Assembly: GCA_019633425.1 (NCBI GenBank)
Contig: WSUB01000157.1
Span: 29,170-93,169, forward strand
DNA: 64,000 bases
Direction of reading: 5' to 3'
Origin: Tulasnella sp. 424
Lineage: Eukaryota; Basidiomycota; Agaricomycetes; Cantharellales; Tulasnellaceae
In this document: positions 44,275-55,532 of the stretch, piece after piece
Layout of the letters: every line of letters begins with the position of its first letter
Numbering within the stretch: the stretch's first letter is position 1
Notes under the pieces: model-generated
What the model saw: only the letters and a program-made list of their open reading frames with translations
Told to the model about the DNA's origin: nothing
The model's database searches: none
Program-made: the position numbers and the translations under genes

Positions 44275-47200
44275 TAGGTACAGTAGAAGGGCGTAATATG
44301 AACTGCAGGGGTGGCGATCTATTGCAGGGGGGAATGATGAGAGCTTTCATACCTTGTCTGCTCTCAGGTTAGGGCATGTCAGCCAATCAGAGGCGTTACC
44401 GGGAATTCTGCCTGGCGCGTGTCTTAGCCTGAGCGTGGCCAAATCTTGGTCCGAGCCCCCTTAGTCCCTTTGAAATTATACTCTTGAGCTTATCATTTGG
44501 AGGAGCACAAATTGCGCTACTGAGCATCGCTAAAATGGTGAACGTAGAGACCGACTCCGACGTCGTGAAGCCGTCCATTAACTTGTCGTCGTCGCCATGG
44601 CCCTCCCCCCACTGAACCACGACATGCACCACTTGGTTGCCGAGTAACTCTGGGGGCATATCTTGGTTAGACCTCGGCAGCACCAAGAGCCTCCAAGACT
44701 AAGCGCAGAAAATCGTCGGAGGCTTGGTTGGGAGGGTTTGTCCACGACTGCGCCCTCGGCAAATGGTCGGGGAGCTCGGCGCCGAGCTCGGTAAGAAAAA
44801 CTTATTACGTCGAAGCCTTCTCGGCTCGGGCTCGGCAATACTTGTCAACCCTGGCGAAATGCCTCGGGTCTTGGTCGCGAGAAATATTAATTGAGATGGG
44901 AATAGCATTCATTCATCGGAAGGGATCTAAATTTAGCCTCAGTATATTGCACGAATTTTGTAGAAAACTTGGGAGAAAATATGTTCGAGATTTTTATGTG
45001 AGAGCCGCTGCCCGGTGCAGCCGTTCATTGTATTACGACCGGTGGAGGACATGGAGGGCGATGAATGGGTGGACGGGAAGTTGGTGAGAAGTGGAATGTG
45101 GCGTTTCGTTCTCGCGGTTACACCTTGCCGAGCAATCCTTCACCTTCGCTGAACTGAACAAAAGCATATTTAGCAATTCCACGTCAGCTCGACATCTACG
45201 TGTCCTACTTTTGGCTCTGCTGCTTGTGCCGTTTCCTTGCCGCGTCCTCCGGTGATTGCTGCGCAGAAGTTCTCCGTCGGCATGTGCCATTCAGAATGTG
45301 GCGTTTGACAGCTTCGGTCCGAGAGATTCTCCCATCCTCACTGGCTATTGATAGGCGTCGGACGGCGATGTCAAACGGCTGCCTGATCTATGGTGTGGCG
45401 TCATCTGTGGGCTTTGAGACTCTAGTGCTGGACTAGCTATCGGAATCCATTTGTGAATGCCATCTATTGCCACGGGAATACTCTTAAAGCCCCCTCACAA
45501 CTCTTGAGACGATGCTTGTGTCCTATTTTTACAAGATCTATTTTCGACGGACTCATTCGACACTTCCCTAGAGCATCTCACACTATACTTATCCAATCCC
45601 TATAAATAATAGTACCGTGTGGACTTGGATATGGTTCTATCTATGGTATCTTCCGCCGGCGAAGGGATGCTATGACCCGTTGCTGCGGAAAGAGCTCTCC
45701 GTGACAGCTTCTGTCCCGCAGCACATGGGCTGCTGGTCTAAAAAAAGCTCAGTTCAAGCTATGCTTTCTCCTTGTGGAAGTGCCTGCTTGGGCGGGACCC
45801 AGTATTTAAGAAAGTTTCATTCGGCTATCTTTGTTCCCGCTCTCCCTCATCTTTACAACGCTCTCCCTCGACTTAACACCTTCTGTATCATCGAGAACCA
45901 ATGGCGAGATACTATCCAGGCCGAACCTTTCAGCAGTAATGTGGGAGTATTGATTGGCAGGAGCGCGTGAAGGCAGGGAGATTGTAGCGGGCCTCAAGAT
46001 ATTGGAGTCTCGGGCGACAGGCTATCGCAAGGCAACTGCAGTTTCAGCTGTCCCAGACTTGGATACTGCGATCAGTCCTCCAGCCACTCGACTGGTGGCA
46101 TTCCATTTACCCTTTCCACTCTCCTACCCCGCAAACTGTCGACAGCAGCCGAGGCCGACAATGGAACGTCTAGGCGATTACGTCAGGGGTATCAAGATAA
46201 CTCAGTTACAACAACGCTAGGCTCTGCGGACTCGTCATACGCACGACAAGGTCCTCGAAAATCATGAGTAATTGAGCGAGCGTACAACGACCTTGGATGT
46301 GGGTGCCTTTCAAATCATCTATGTTCTTTCAGTACTTTTTCCTAAATATATTCAATTATTTCCTTCTGCTTAACTCGCGTAAATGCCGTTCATTTGACTG
46401 TGGAAGGAGAGTTCTCGTTCAAGATGACTTTCGGTCAACCACGTCGCCCTGGGGGGTTCAGCTGCGTCGGGAGCATCACTGCCCGAGTGAAACGCTCGCC
46501 GACGATTTTTACCTATCCACCGCCCAGATGTGCGAGAGCACTGTGGTATCAGGTACGACTACTACAGTAGTCCCCGTCACCACTTAGAACTCTTCCGGCT
46601 TGTCTAATGCCTACGGACCCGGGCCCGGATCCGGATCACCAACCGTCGACCCGGCCGCGCCGCCGCCCAGGAAATCCTACAAAATCGGGTGGTTGCCTGA
46701 GGACCCGGATCTCTTTTGGCTACCCTTGATTCATGGGTGCACCATGTGTCTAGGCTACCCGCCGACCCTCGTGAGGCCTATTCGAACCGGAAATGTTAGG
46801 ATGGCCTTGAGGTTTGGTACAAAATAGACACGACCCGCGCACCACCACCATCGACTCTTGGCGAAAAGCCGTTTTACAAGCAAGATCACCACCATTTTTC
46901 ATGACCTATAGGCACAAAAGAGAAGAACTGCCAAGTCCTCGCTGGTCGGATAAATTTAAATCCCGGACCGAGCCTTCCCCCATAACGGGCGAGAAGCTTA
47001 GGGCAGTGTGGCTGCACATCACGACAGGGTAACTCGCTCGAAACTCGCGCTTTTCTCGACATTATGGCTCTCCGGATGGGAGCTGCGGAGCGAAAGCCTC
47101 TCCCTGTGAATGCTGGTAAACACTGTGCAATGATCTTCCGTTTGGGGATGTCACACCGTTTGAACACCGCCACCATAGCCATCAGTCGCCGCACCTCAAA

Positions 47201-48799
47201 GTAATAACCTGGACATTGCGCTGACGCTGCTGGCGCCGAATTTGGGCGAACAGTAAGAGTGTTTTCACTCGCATTCCGCGGAAACTCTCGTGCCTGTCAT
47301 GATAAATGCCGAGCGAAGATCGTACGGGCTTCTTTCCATAAGAAGCTTGCTGTGGGATCCGGAGTGACTTCTCGAAGCTCACCGTTCAACTCGGGGATAC
47401 GTCCTCCCCTCATTGCTCACGCTGTCAAACGTACTTCTGAGAGCTGGCAGAGACTATGGAAACGTTGCGATCCCCGTCTACGAGCCCGCTTCGGACGTTG
47501 GTGGAATAGTGCTTGCGAGCGGCCCACCCGGGAGTTTTGAGTTTTTGGGCAGGGTCGACAAACGAACCGCGTGAGGCAATTATCCTAAAAGGCCGTTCCG
47601 TCGATCCAAACCTTTTTTTGGCTGGCACTTTCTCCGTCCCGCGCAGCCTAACCTCGAAATGTTGGCATCAAGTGACCACAAGTATTTCCGACATCACCTC
47701 CCCACCTCAGAACACTGCCCAAGGCAAATTATTGCCACTCTACAAGTGGAGATGAAGCAGGAATAGTCCATTTCCGAAGTCCAGTAACTCTCCACGTGCA
47801 ACGGATTTCGGAGGAATTTCCGAGGTCGGGAGAATGGTCGGACGCCTTCGAGTTCTCGTAGGTTCGCGTTGCCTCCCTTGGCAGTCAAATCGTTACCGTT
47901 GTGTCGATCCAGCACTGCGTCATGCCCGGTCTTGCCTGGGTTTCCTTCTGTGTTTTAGCTTCTAAAGCCGGACACCCTTCATCCGACAACGCTTTCGGAA
48001 AGAATATCGGTCATTCGTGCCCCATGACAGTTCACCGAGTTTCTAATTCTGACAGGTGCAACGGTAATACGTCCAAATGGGGGATCGGGAGAGGAGGCCA
48101 TTGGGCGCGCCTCTCAGAGACATGGTGAAGGACTTGGAGGTTTTGGTGGCCATTGAAGACGAGCGAGACATGGCATACCTTGGCATGCAACGCTTGTGAG
48201 ACACTCTAAGTATAAGATCGAGTAGGTATTCAAGCTTGTTGGAACTCTTTTACAAGAGCCACCTCTGATCCGCGGACCCCTTTCCAGGCAACACAGTGGT
48301 CCCGGTTTCCGCAGTCATGGTTTTTCCTTAGACGTTGCCGACCCCGATCTCATGGTTGGTACTTCTTCTGTTCTAATTATGAACACGGTTTCTGATGTCC
48401 ATGTTAAGCAGCGAATGACCATTCGGTGACTTAACAACCAATGACCATGGAGCGAAGCCATTATGGGTTCCGCCTAAGTGTCTCCGCACCAACCACGGAA
48501 CCCCGGAACACTCGTCGGCGTTTGTGCAAGCTGATTCGCCTCCCGTGACACACCAGAAGTGGGAACTCAGAAACTTGCAAACGCCGTGAACTGTACAATG
48601 GGTACAACGACGGTGACGACTTCAGCGCCAGCCGCAGTCCGTGTATTTTCCGGCTCGGTTGCAACACCATGGCTATAAAAATCCACCCAGTTTGACCTCC
48701 AGTTCAGCATCGGTTCACCACTCGTCAATCCGACACTCACTCACTACTCAAAAAAGCCTCTCTCTCCAGTCCTTCGTCTCTTACAAAGACAAATCAGCC
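44275..48799. other. Long region without a supportable gene
   Basis: About 4.5 kb. A minus-strand stretch at 44.4-44.7 kb (reading MPPELLGNQVVHVVVQWGEG) and a plus-strand one at 45.6-45.95 kb (LPHLYNALPRLNTFCIIENQ) look coding-like but are short and have no partners; they may be relics. The final ~350 bases are the promoter of the GH7 gene at 48,800. Confidence 0.45.
48674..48680 (+). promoter_or_regulatory. TATA box of the first GH7 gene
   Basis: TATAAAA 120 bases upstream of the start codon, followed by a C/T-rich leader typical of strongly expressed fungal genes. Confidence 0.7.
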
Positions 48800-50536
48800 A
48801 TGTTCAAGTCCACCGCTCTTCTCGCTCTCTCCGGTCTCCTCGCTGGCGTCTCCGCCCAGCAGGTTGGCACCCTCACCGCTGAAACCCACCCCGCTATCAC
48901 CTGGTATAAGTGTACTACCTCCGGCGGCTGCGTCGCTCAGGCTGGTAAGATTACGCTTGACGCCAACTGGCGCTGGCTCCACTCCACCTCTGGCTCGACC
49001 AACTGCTACACCGGCAACGCCTGGAACACCTCCCTCTGCCCTGATGCTGCCACTTGCACCACCAACTGCGCTCTCGACGGTGCTGACTACTCTGGCACTT
49101 ACGGTATCACCACTTCCGGCAATGCGTTGACTCTCAAGTTCGTCACCCCCAACAGCAACGGCAAGAACGTCGGTTCCCGTGTCTACCTCATGAGCGACGA
49201 CAGCACCTACCAAATCTTCAAGCCCCTGAACCAAGAATTCACCTTCGACGTCGACGTCTCCCAGCTTCCTTGCGGTCTCAACGGTGCCGTCTACTTCTCC
49301 GAGATGGACGCCGATGGTGGTTTGTCCAAGTACCCGACCAACAAGGCTGGTGCCAAGTACGGAACTGGTTACTGCGACTCCCAGTGCCCTCGTGACTTGA
49401 AGTTCATCGCCGGCCAGGTACGTTCTCTGGCGCACCCAAAGTCCCGGCAAGCTCCTAACTGGTAATAATTTTACAGGCTAACAACGTCGGCTGGACTGGT
49501 ACTTCTACCAACTCCGGTACTGGCAACTACGGCTCCTGCTGCAACGAGATGGACATCTGGGAGGCCAACACCATCTCCGCTGCCTACACTCCTCACCCTT
49601 GCGACCCCGTTGGTCCTTACAAGTGCACTGGCGCTGAATGCGGTAACCCAAGCCGCTACAGCGGTGTCTGCGATCCCGATGGTTGCGACTTCAACTCCTA
49701 CCGCCAGGGTAACCACGACTTCTACGGTCCCGGCAAGACTGTCGACACAACCAAGAAGATCACCGTCGTCACTCAGTTCATCACCGACAGCGGCACCGCT
49801 ACCGGCAACTTGAAGGAAATCAAGCGTCTCTACGTCCAGAACGGTGTTGTCATTGCCAACTCTGTCAACACGATCGCTGGTATCGACGCGGTCAACTCGA
49901 TCACCGACGCCTACTGCAACCAGCAAAAGGCTGCTTTCGGCGACACCACTTCATTCCAGAACCACGGTGGTCTCGTTGCCATGGGCAAGTCTCTCGCCCG
50001 TGGTGGTGTTCTCGTCCTCTCCGTCTGGGACGACTACGCAGTCAACATGCTCTGGCTCGACTCGACCTACCCCACCGACTGCACCAAGGATGGCTGCTAC
50101 CGTGGCACTTGCGCGACCACCTCTGGTGTTCCTTCCGATGTCGAGACCAGCGCTGCAAGCGCAACGGTTACCTACTCCAACATCAAGATCGGTGACATCG
50201 GCTCGACTTACACTGGCACCACCTCCTCCACCACCACGACCAAGTCTTCTACCACCAGCTCCAAGACCTCTACCACCAGCTCCAAGACCACCAGCACCTC
50301 CTCGACCAAGACCTCCTCGACCACCACCAAGACTACCACCACCACTGCTAGCGGAGCCACTCAGACCCACTACGGACAGTGCGCTGGTCTTACCTACACG
50401 TAAGTTTCGATCTCTGAGCTTGACTCTAGTAAATTCAAAGCGCTGACGACATCCTTCTCTTTTCAGTGGACCCACCGTCTGCGCCTCTCCTTACGTTTGC
50501 ACTTACTCGAGTGACTATTACTCACAGTGCTTGTAA
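48800..50536 (+). CDS. GH7 cellobiohydrolase with CBM1 (copy 1)
   Basis: Three exons: 48800-49417, 49477-50399 and 50467-50536, giving 536 aa. The signal peptide is [19 protein letters not shown], mature start [19 protein letters not shown]. The catalytic motif is [14 protein letters not shown], with the nucleophile and acid/base glutamates on either side of the aspartate. Family blocks such as [34 protein letters not shown] and [10 protein letters not shown] are present. A Ser/Thr/Lys linker leads to a C-terminal CBM1, [34 protein letters not shown], in which the usual GQCGG reads GQCAG. The enzyme is secreted and releases cellobiose processively from cellulose chain ends. It is the only GH7 gene here on the plus strand and differs from copies 2-4 in linker and N-terminus. 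Confidence 0.95.
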
Positions 50537-50846
50537 GCGTTCGCCGAGCGACGCCCCCTGCGATAGATCTATAGATGTTTTGTCTGTATTCGATATACCG
50601 CACAATCGTTATCACGCATTCCTCATCCCTTTTTGCGCATGCGTGGTGAACCCAATTCTGCGAGAGGGAAAGGAAATCCTTTGAAATGTGAAACCGATAT
50701 AGAACGCTAAGATCATCTCGCCCTTCACCAAGGTGCTGAAAACACAATATAGCCATGCGAACTCGATGAAACATATAACAAAAAAAATCGATTCAAATAT
50801 AACAAAGACTTCAAAGTTAAAGCGAGTATTCACACCGCTACACCCT

Positions 50847-53122
50847 TCATACTTCAACACCGGCACCGGACCCCACTGAAGCTTTCCCTGCAGGAAGGTA
50901 CATAGCATCTCCCTCCTCCTCCATCTCACCGATAGCGTACATTTGCAAGATCTCATGAGGTAGAAAATCTTCGTCAATGTCGCCTTTATCCGTCGTGTAC
51001 CCCGAGCTGGAACTGTAAATGCTAACCGACCGACTAGGGCGCACTGCCCCAGGTCGACCCGCCCCTTTACCGCATTGAAGGTTACTGATAGCCTTGATCT
51101 TCGACTCGTGGCGTCTTTGCGAGAGCTTGATGTTCTTGTACAGCCGCGATGGCCGGCTTTCGGTGATACCCGTGACTGAGTTGGCTCGCGACGGGGCAGT
51201 CGACGACGACGACGAAGACTCTTGGGACTCTACCACGACCATCTTTCCACCTCCGAACCCTCCTTCCAAGTCCAGTTCGCCAGCTTTCTGCATTGCCCTC
51301 CGCCGTCTCGTAGATGAGGCGCGGGAGCTGGGCATGATAGACGTCAAACGCTCACTGAGCGGGGCGTCAGGATGCGCTGGTGTGTCCGCTGCCGAACCAC
51401 CCTGCCCAGTTGAGGAAACGGTCATCTGCCCGACAGCCCCGAGAGCGGCGAATATATTGCTCTTCAAAGTCGCGGCCCATCCGCTTCGACTCGCATCGGT
51501 CGGAGCAGCGCTCATAACGGAGGGAGTCGGTATTTGCGGAGCGACCGAGGATAATTCGGATTGAATGCTGCTCCTTCGAGAGCGGGTTGAACCCGCCGCA
51601 CTTCCACTCCTGCTCTTTGACTGCACGTTGAGTGGTTGCCAGGGTGTAGGCTCTGACCCTGGGGCGTCGAACGTGGACTGTGTCCGTAAAGGTGAAAGTG
51701 GAACTCGATCCTCCTTCAACCTGTCTTGACAGTGACCCGGATGAGGCGAGAACGACTCTGTCCATGGCCTCTGTGGAATGGCGACAGCAGGAGGAGTAAT
51801 GGGTGAATGCATCCAAGGTGACTGGGTGCCAGGTCGGCTCAATCCATCAGACATATCCCCTGGGGCCAGGTTGGCTACGACCAAAGTGCCACCGGGAGAG
51901 ATTGTCGACTGAACCGGAGATGTACGGATTTCAATGGGAAGTTGAGAAGGATGGGGATGAGGATTAGGGAAAGGGTCGGCGGTTTGGCAGTAGCTGGGAC
52001 GCGGTGTTGTAGTGAAGTAAGGTCCATCGAGGGCGAACTGGATTGGGATGGACGGGGGAGGGATATAAGGTGGCTGCATCGTTATAAGACCCGGGGTCGG
52101 GCCCCTAGCAAACGATCCGTAGGGACTTCCACCGACGTGGAATGTCGACGGATGAGAGTCTGGAGGGTATGTCCCTGCTGTTGTTTCACTCCAATTTCCT
52201 TCTTTGCTTCGACTCTGAAGCGAACTCGTCACAGTTGCCCGATCGTAATCCAACACCAACTCCGGTTTCTCCTTGAACAGATCCGGCGTTGTGTCGGCGT
52301 AGGACGAGTTGTAGTCCCACTTCGCGATCTCGTCCTCATCCTCCTTCCTTCCAGACAAACATCCACAGAACCCTTCTTTCCTTCGCATCCGGAGAATCCA
52401 GGAAATCGTAGCTGCTACAACAGCGATTGCGACCACACTTGCCACGACGATACCCAAAATGATGGGGATGTTGAACACGGAGGCGCTGGTGTCGTTGGGA
52501 TCGGCGACTGGTGTAGAGACGCTGGATGAAGGATTAAAGAGGGAGGAAGCCGTTGTCTGAGCGTTGATCACTGTTGACGTGGAGACCACTGCGAATGGAG
52601 TGGGGGTCGATGGGGGATTACTCTCGACGCTAGACGCTTCGGAGATGGGGGTGATTGCAGGGGCGAGCTGAGTTGCTGAGATGGGGGGCGGAACGGCTGT
52701 TGGCGGCGACTGTCGTGTTCGTCAGATTCAAAGAACAGTACTCGAGAGACTGAGGAACTCACAGAGGAAGAAATCCCTACTGCACCTGTAATAGCTGTAG
52801 TCACTGGGAGCATCCCTGGTCGGAAAGCCACCGAAGGAACGCCTTGGGTTGCAGTCGGAGCAATTCGAGTCGGAGTTTCATTCCCGGTAGAGTGCAAGTT
52901 GAGTGGAATTTGGGGAGGGCCCGTCGGAGGCCTCCGATCGTCGTTGGGGTCGATGAAAGGGGAGAGGTTGGAGTTTTCGCCGTCAACGATTGGGTACGGC
53001 CCGTCCGTGTCGAGGTCTGGCTGGTTTGTTGGAGGAGCCAACGTCGCCTGGCCACCAGGACCAATAAGAAAAGCGCGACGGCCAAGGCCCTTGCGCTCGC
53101 GGATTTGAGGACGAGGACCCAT
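50847..53122 (-). CDS. Single-pass membrane protein with Ser/Thr/Pro-rich outer domain
   Basis: Two exons joined by a GTGAGT...GACAG intron at about 52.71-52.77 kb, ATG at 53122, stop at 50847-50849, about 740 aa. The N-terminal ~200 residues are rich in Pro, Ser and Thr (QATLAPPTNQPDLDTDGP; ITPISEASSVESNPPSTPTP), suitable for O-glycosylation. One membrane span follows, IPIILGIVVASVVAIAVVA, flanked by WILRMRRKEGFCGC on the inside. The long cytosolic tail is disordered and Ser/Pro-rich and ends in an acidic segment EDFLPHEILQMYAIGEMEEE. No obvious signal peptide is seen, so the start may be incomplete. The layout recalls cell-wall sensors, but no diagnostic domain supports that. It converges with GH7 copy 1. 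Confidence 0.75.
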
Positions 53123-53769
53123 CTTAAGTTAGGGAGAGTAGGGGATGAGTAAGGAGTGAAGGGGTGTACGCGCCGGGCGTAACTTGATGTAGATGGCGTG
53201 CCAGACGTCTAGGAATTACGAGAGGTATGAAGAAGTAAGCGACTCGTTTTGATAATCCAAGGCCCTTTTGTCTCCTCACCAGTGCCCGGCTATTAGGGCT
53301 GCGTCTGGCAGGACATCCGCGACGTGAAGGGGAGAGAGGTGTCTGGGATGGGCTTGCCAGGCAGCGACTTGCGGTTCAGATTCCAACATTGGCTGGTCCA
53401 ATCTCCAACCTCCCGTCTACATTGTAATGCCGTCCATAGGATCTGAATTGTGATCCGAAAGTGCAAGAAGAGAAAATCGTTCGAGAAGTTTGTTGGGCGA
53501 CACTCACGGGTGGCGAACGGGGAATGAGCAGCCTGAAATCTAAGGAGGAAAGCCAAGTTTACAGCAGTTTGCTGGGGTGAGGGTGTTCGACTTCATCTCC
53601 TCATTCGACCAACTTGGTCATGAGCACTCAAGACATTCAAAGCAGAACCAAGGCAAACACTCGTGAAGCGCAAGGGTGTTTGAATTTGCCAACCAAAAAA
53701 CAAGATTGATATTCGTGCAAAATGCAATCAAGTCTACAGCCAATTAATCCGGGTGCCGAATGTGTCCGT
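53123..53769. other. Spacer between membrane protein and GH7 copy 2
   Basis: Upstream region of the membrane protein and 3' flank of GH7 copy 2. It lacks the downstream block found behind copies 3 and 4. No gene recognised. Confidence 0.5.
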
Positions 53770-55532
53770 TTACAAGCACTGAGAGTACCAGTCTAAACAA
53801 TCGAATCGCATCAGTAAAAGAGTCGTCTAATCTCCTAAATGAGTCTGACTTACCGTTGGAGTACTTGCAAGTGGTACCAGAAGCGCAGACAGTGGGGCCG
53901 CTATCAGAAAGCCAAGGATGTCAGGGGTTATGCACCGATAGAGAAACACAAGAATTGAACGCACTTGTAGCCAATACCACCGCACTGTCCGTAGTGGGTC
54001 TGAGTGGCTCCGCCAGCAGTGGTGGTGGTAGTCCTGGTGGTAGTCGTAGTAGTGCGAGTGCTGGTGGTGGTTTGGCCGCCGCCAGGAGTCGTGGTAGGGT
54101 TGCTGCCGCCACTGGTGTTGTAGGTAGCGCCAACTGGGCCGACCTTGATGTTGGAGTAAGTGACCTGGGCGTTGGAAGCGCTGCTCTCGACATCGGAAGG
54201 AACGCCAGAGGTGGTCGGGCAAGTACCACGGTAGCAGCCATCCTTGGTGCAGTCGGTGGGGTAGGTCGAGTCGAGCCAGAGCATGTTGACTGCGTAGTCG
54301 TCCCAGACGGAAAGAACCAAGACACCACCGCGGCCGAGAGACTCGCCCATGACTTTGAGACCACCGTGGTTCTGGAAGGAAGTGGTGTCGCCGAAAGCAG
54401 CCTTTTGCTGGTCGCAGTATTTGTCGGTGATCGAGTTGACCGCGTCGATGCCGCTGATCGTGTTGACAGAGTTGGGGATGACAACACCGTTCTGGATGTA
54501 GAATCGCTTGATCTCGGTGAGGGTACCGGTGGAACTTCCATTGTCGGTGATGAATTGAGTGACGATGGTGAACTTGGAGCCGGTATCGACGGTCTTGCCG
54601 GGACCGTAGAAGTCTTGGTCACCCTGGCGGTAAGAGTTGAAGTCGCAACCATCGGGATCGCAGACACCGCTGTAGCGGCTGGGAGAACCGCAATCGTCGC
54701 CAGTGCAGCGAGTCTGGCCGGTGACGTCGCAAGGGTGAGGAGTGTAAGCGGCCGAGATGGAGTTGGCCTCCCAGAGATCCATTTCATTGCAGCAGGAGCC
54801 GTAGTTACCGGTACCAGAGTTGGTAGAAGAGCCGGTCCAGCCGACGTTGTTGCACTAAGGGGAGAGGGGGAGATGAGTAACTGTGTCTAGTAAGCAAGAC
54901 TTGACTTCGACACAAACCTCGCCGTTGATGAACTTCAAGTCACGAGGGCATTGAGAGTCGCAGTAACCAGTTCCGTACTTGGCCCCGGCCTTGTTGTTGG
55001 GGTACTTGGACATACCACCATCGGCGGCCATCTCGGAGAAGTAGACAGCACCGTTGAGACCGCAAGGCAAGGCCGACAACTCGACGTCGAACGAGATTTC
55101 CTGACCGAGCATCTTGAAGACGTTGTAGGTCGAGTCGTCGCTCATAAGGTAGACACGAGAACCGACGTTCTTGCCGTTGCTGTTGGGGGTGACAAACTTG
55201 AGAGTCAACGCATTGCCGGACGTGGTGATACCGTAAGTGCCAGAGTAGTCAGCACCGTCGAGAGCGCACTTCTGAGCGCAAGAGGCACCATCGCCGACAG
55301 ACGTGTCCCACGCGTTGCCGGTGTAGCAGTTGGTGTAACCGGTGGTAAGGTGCGTCCAGCGCCAGTTGGCGTCGAGCGTGATCTTGCCGTTCTGGGCGGT
55401 ACATGCGCTAGGGGAAGTACACTTGTACCAAGTGATGGCAGGGTGGGTTTCAGCCGTGTTGGTGCCGACTTGCTGAGCGGACACCGAGGCGGCGAAGGAG
55501 AGGAGAGCAGCGAGAGCAGCGGGGCGGTACAT
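53770..55532 (-). CDS. GH7 cellobiohydrolase with CBM1 (copy 2)
   Basis: Four exons: 55532-54918, 54854-53965, 53900-53854 and 53792-53770, giving 524 aa. Signal peptide [19 protein letters not shown], mature start [19 protein letters not shown]. Catalytic motif [14 protein letters not shown] with Leu in place of the usual Ile. The Thr-rich linker ([18 protein letters not shown]) leads to a canonical CBM1, [34 protein letters not shown], split over three exons; the last exon codes for only six full codons and the stop. A TATAAAGG box lies near 55,645. The gene is complete and close to copies 3 and 4. The opposite strand is open for 376 codons, a by-product of codon bias. Confidence 0.94.

Noticed and set aside
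47259..47755. Plus-strand frames that loosely recall F-box proteins (SWQRLWKRCDPRLRARFG).
   Set aside because: Stops interrupt the frame, no splice model restores it, and the similarity is too weak.
48794..49450. A 218-codon minus-strand frame opposite GH7 copy 1.
   Set aside because: Same codon-bias effect; the plus-strand catalytic domain is unambiguous.
53760..54890. A 376-codon open frame on the strand opposite GH7 copy 2 (and 390 codons at 58,317-59,489 opposite copy 3).
   Set aside because: It is an effect of strong codon bias (third positions C or G) in the GH7 genes. The frame has low-complexity Val/Gly/Arg-rich sequence, no motif, and the minus-strand gene is certain.
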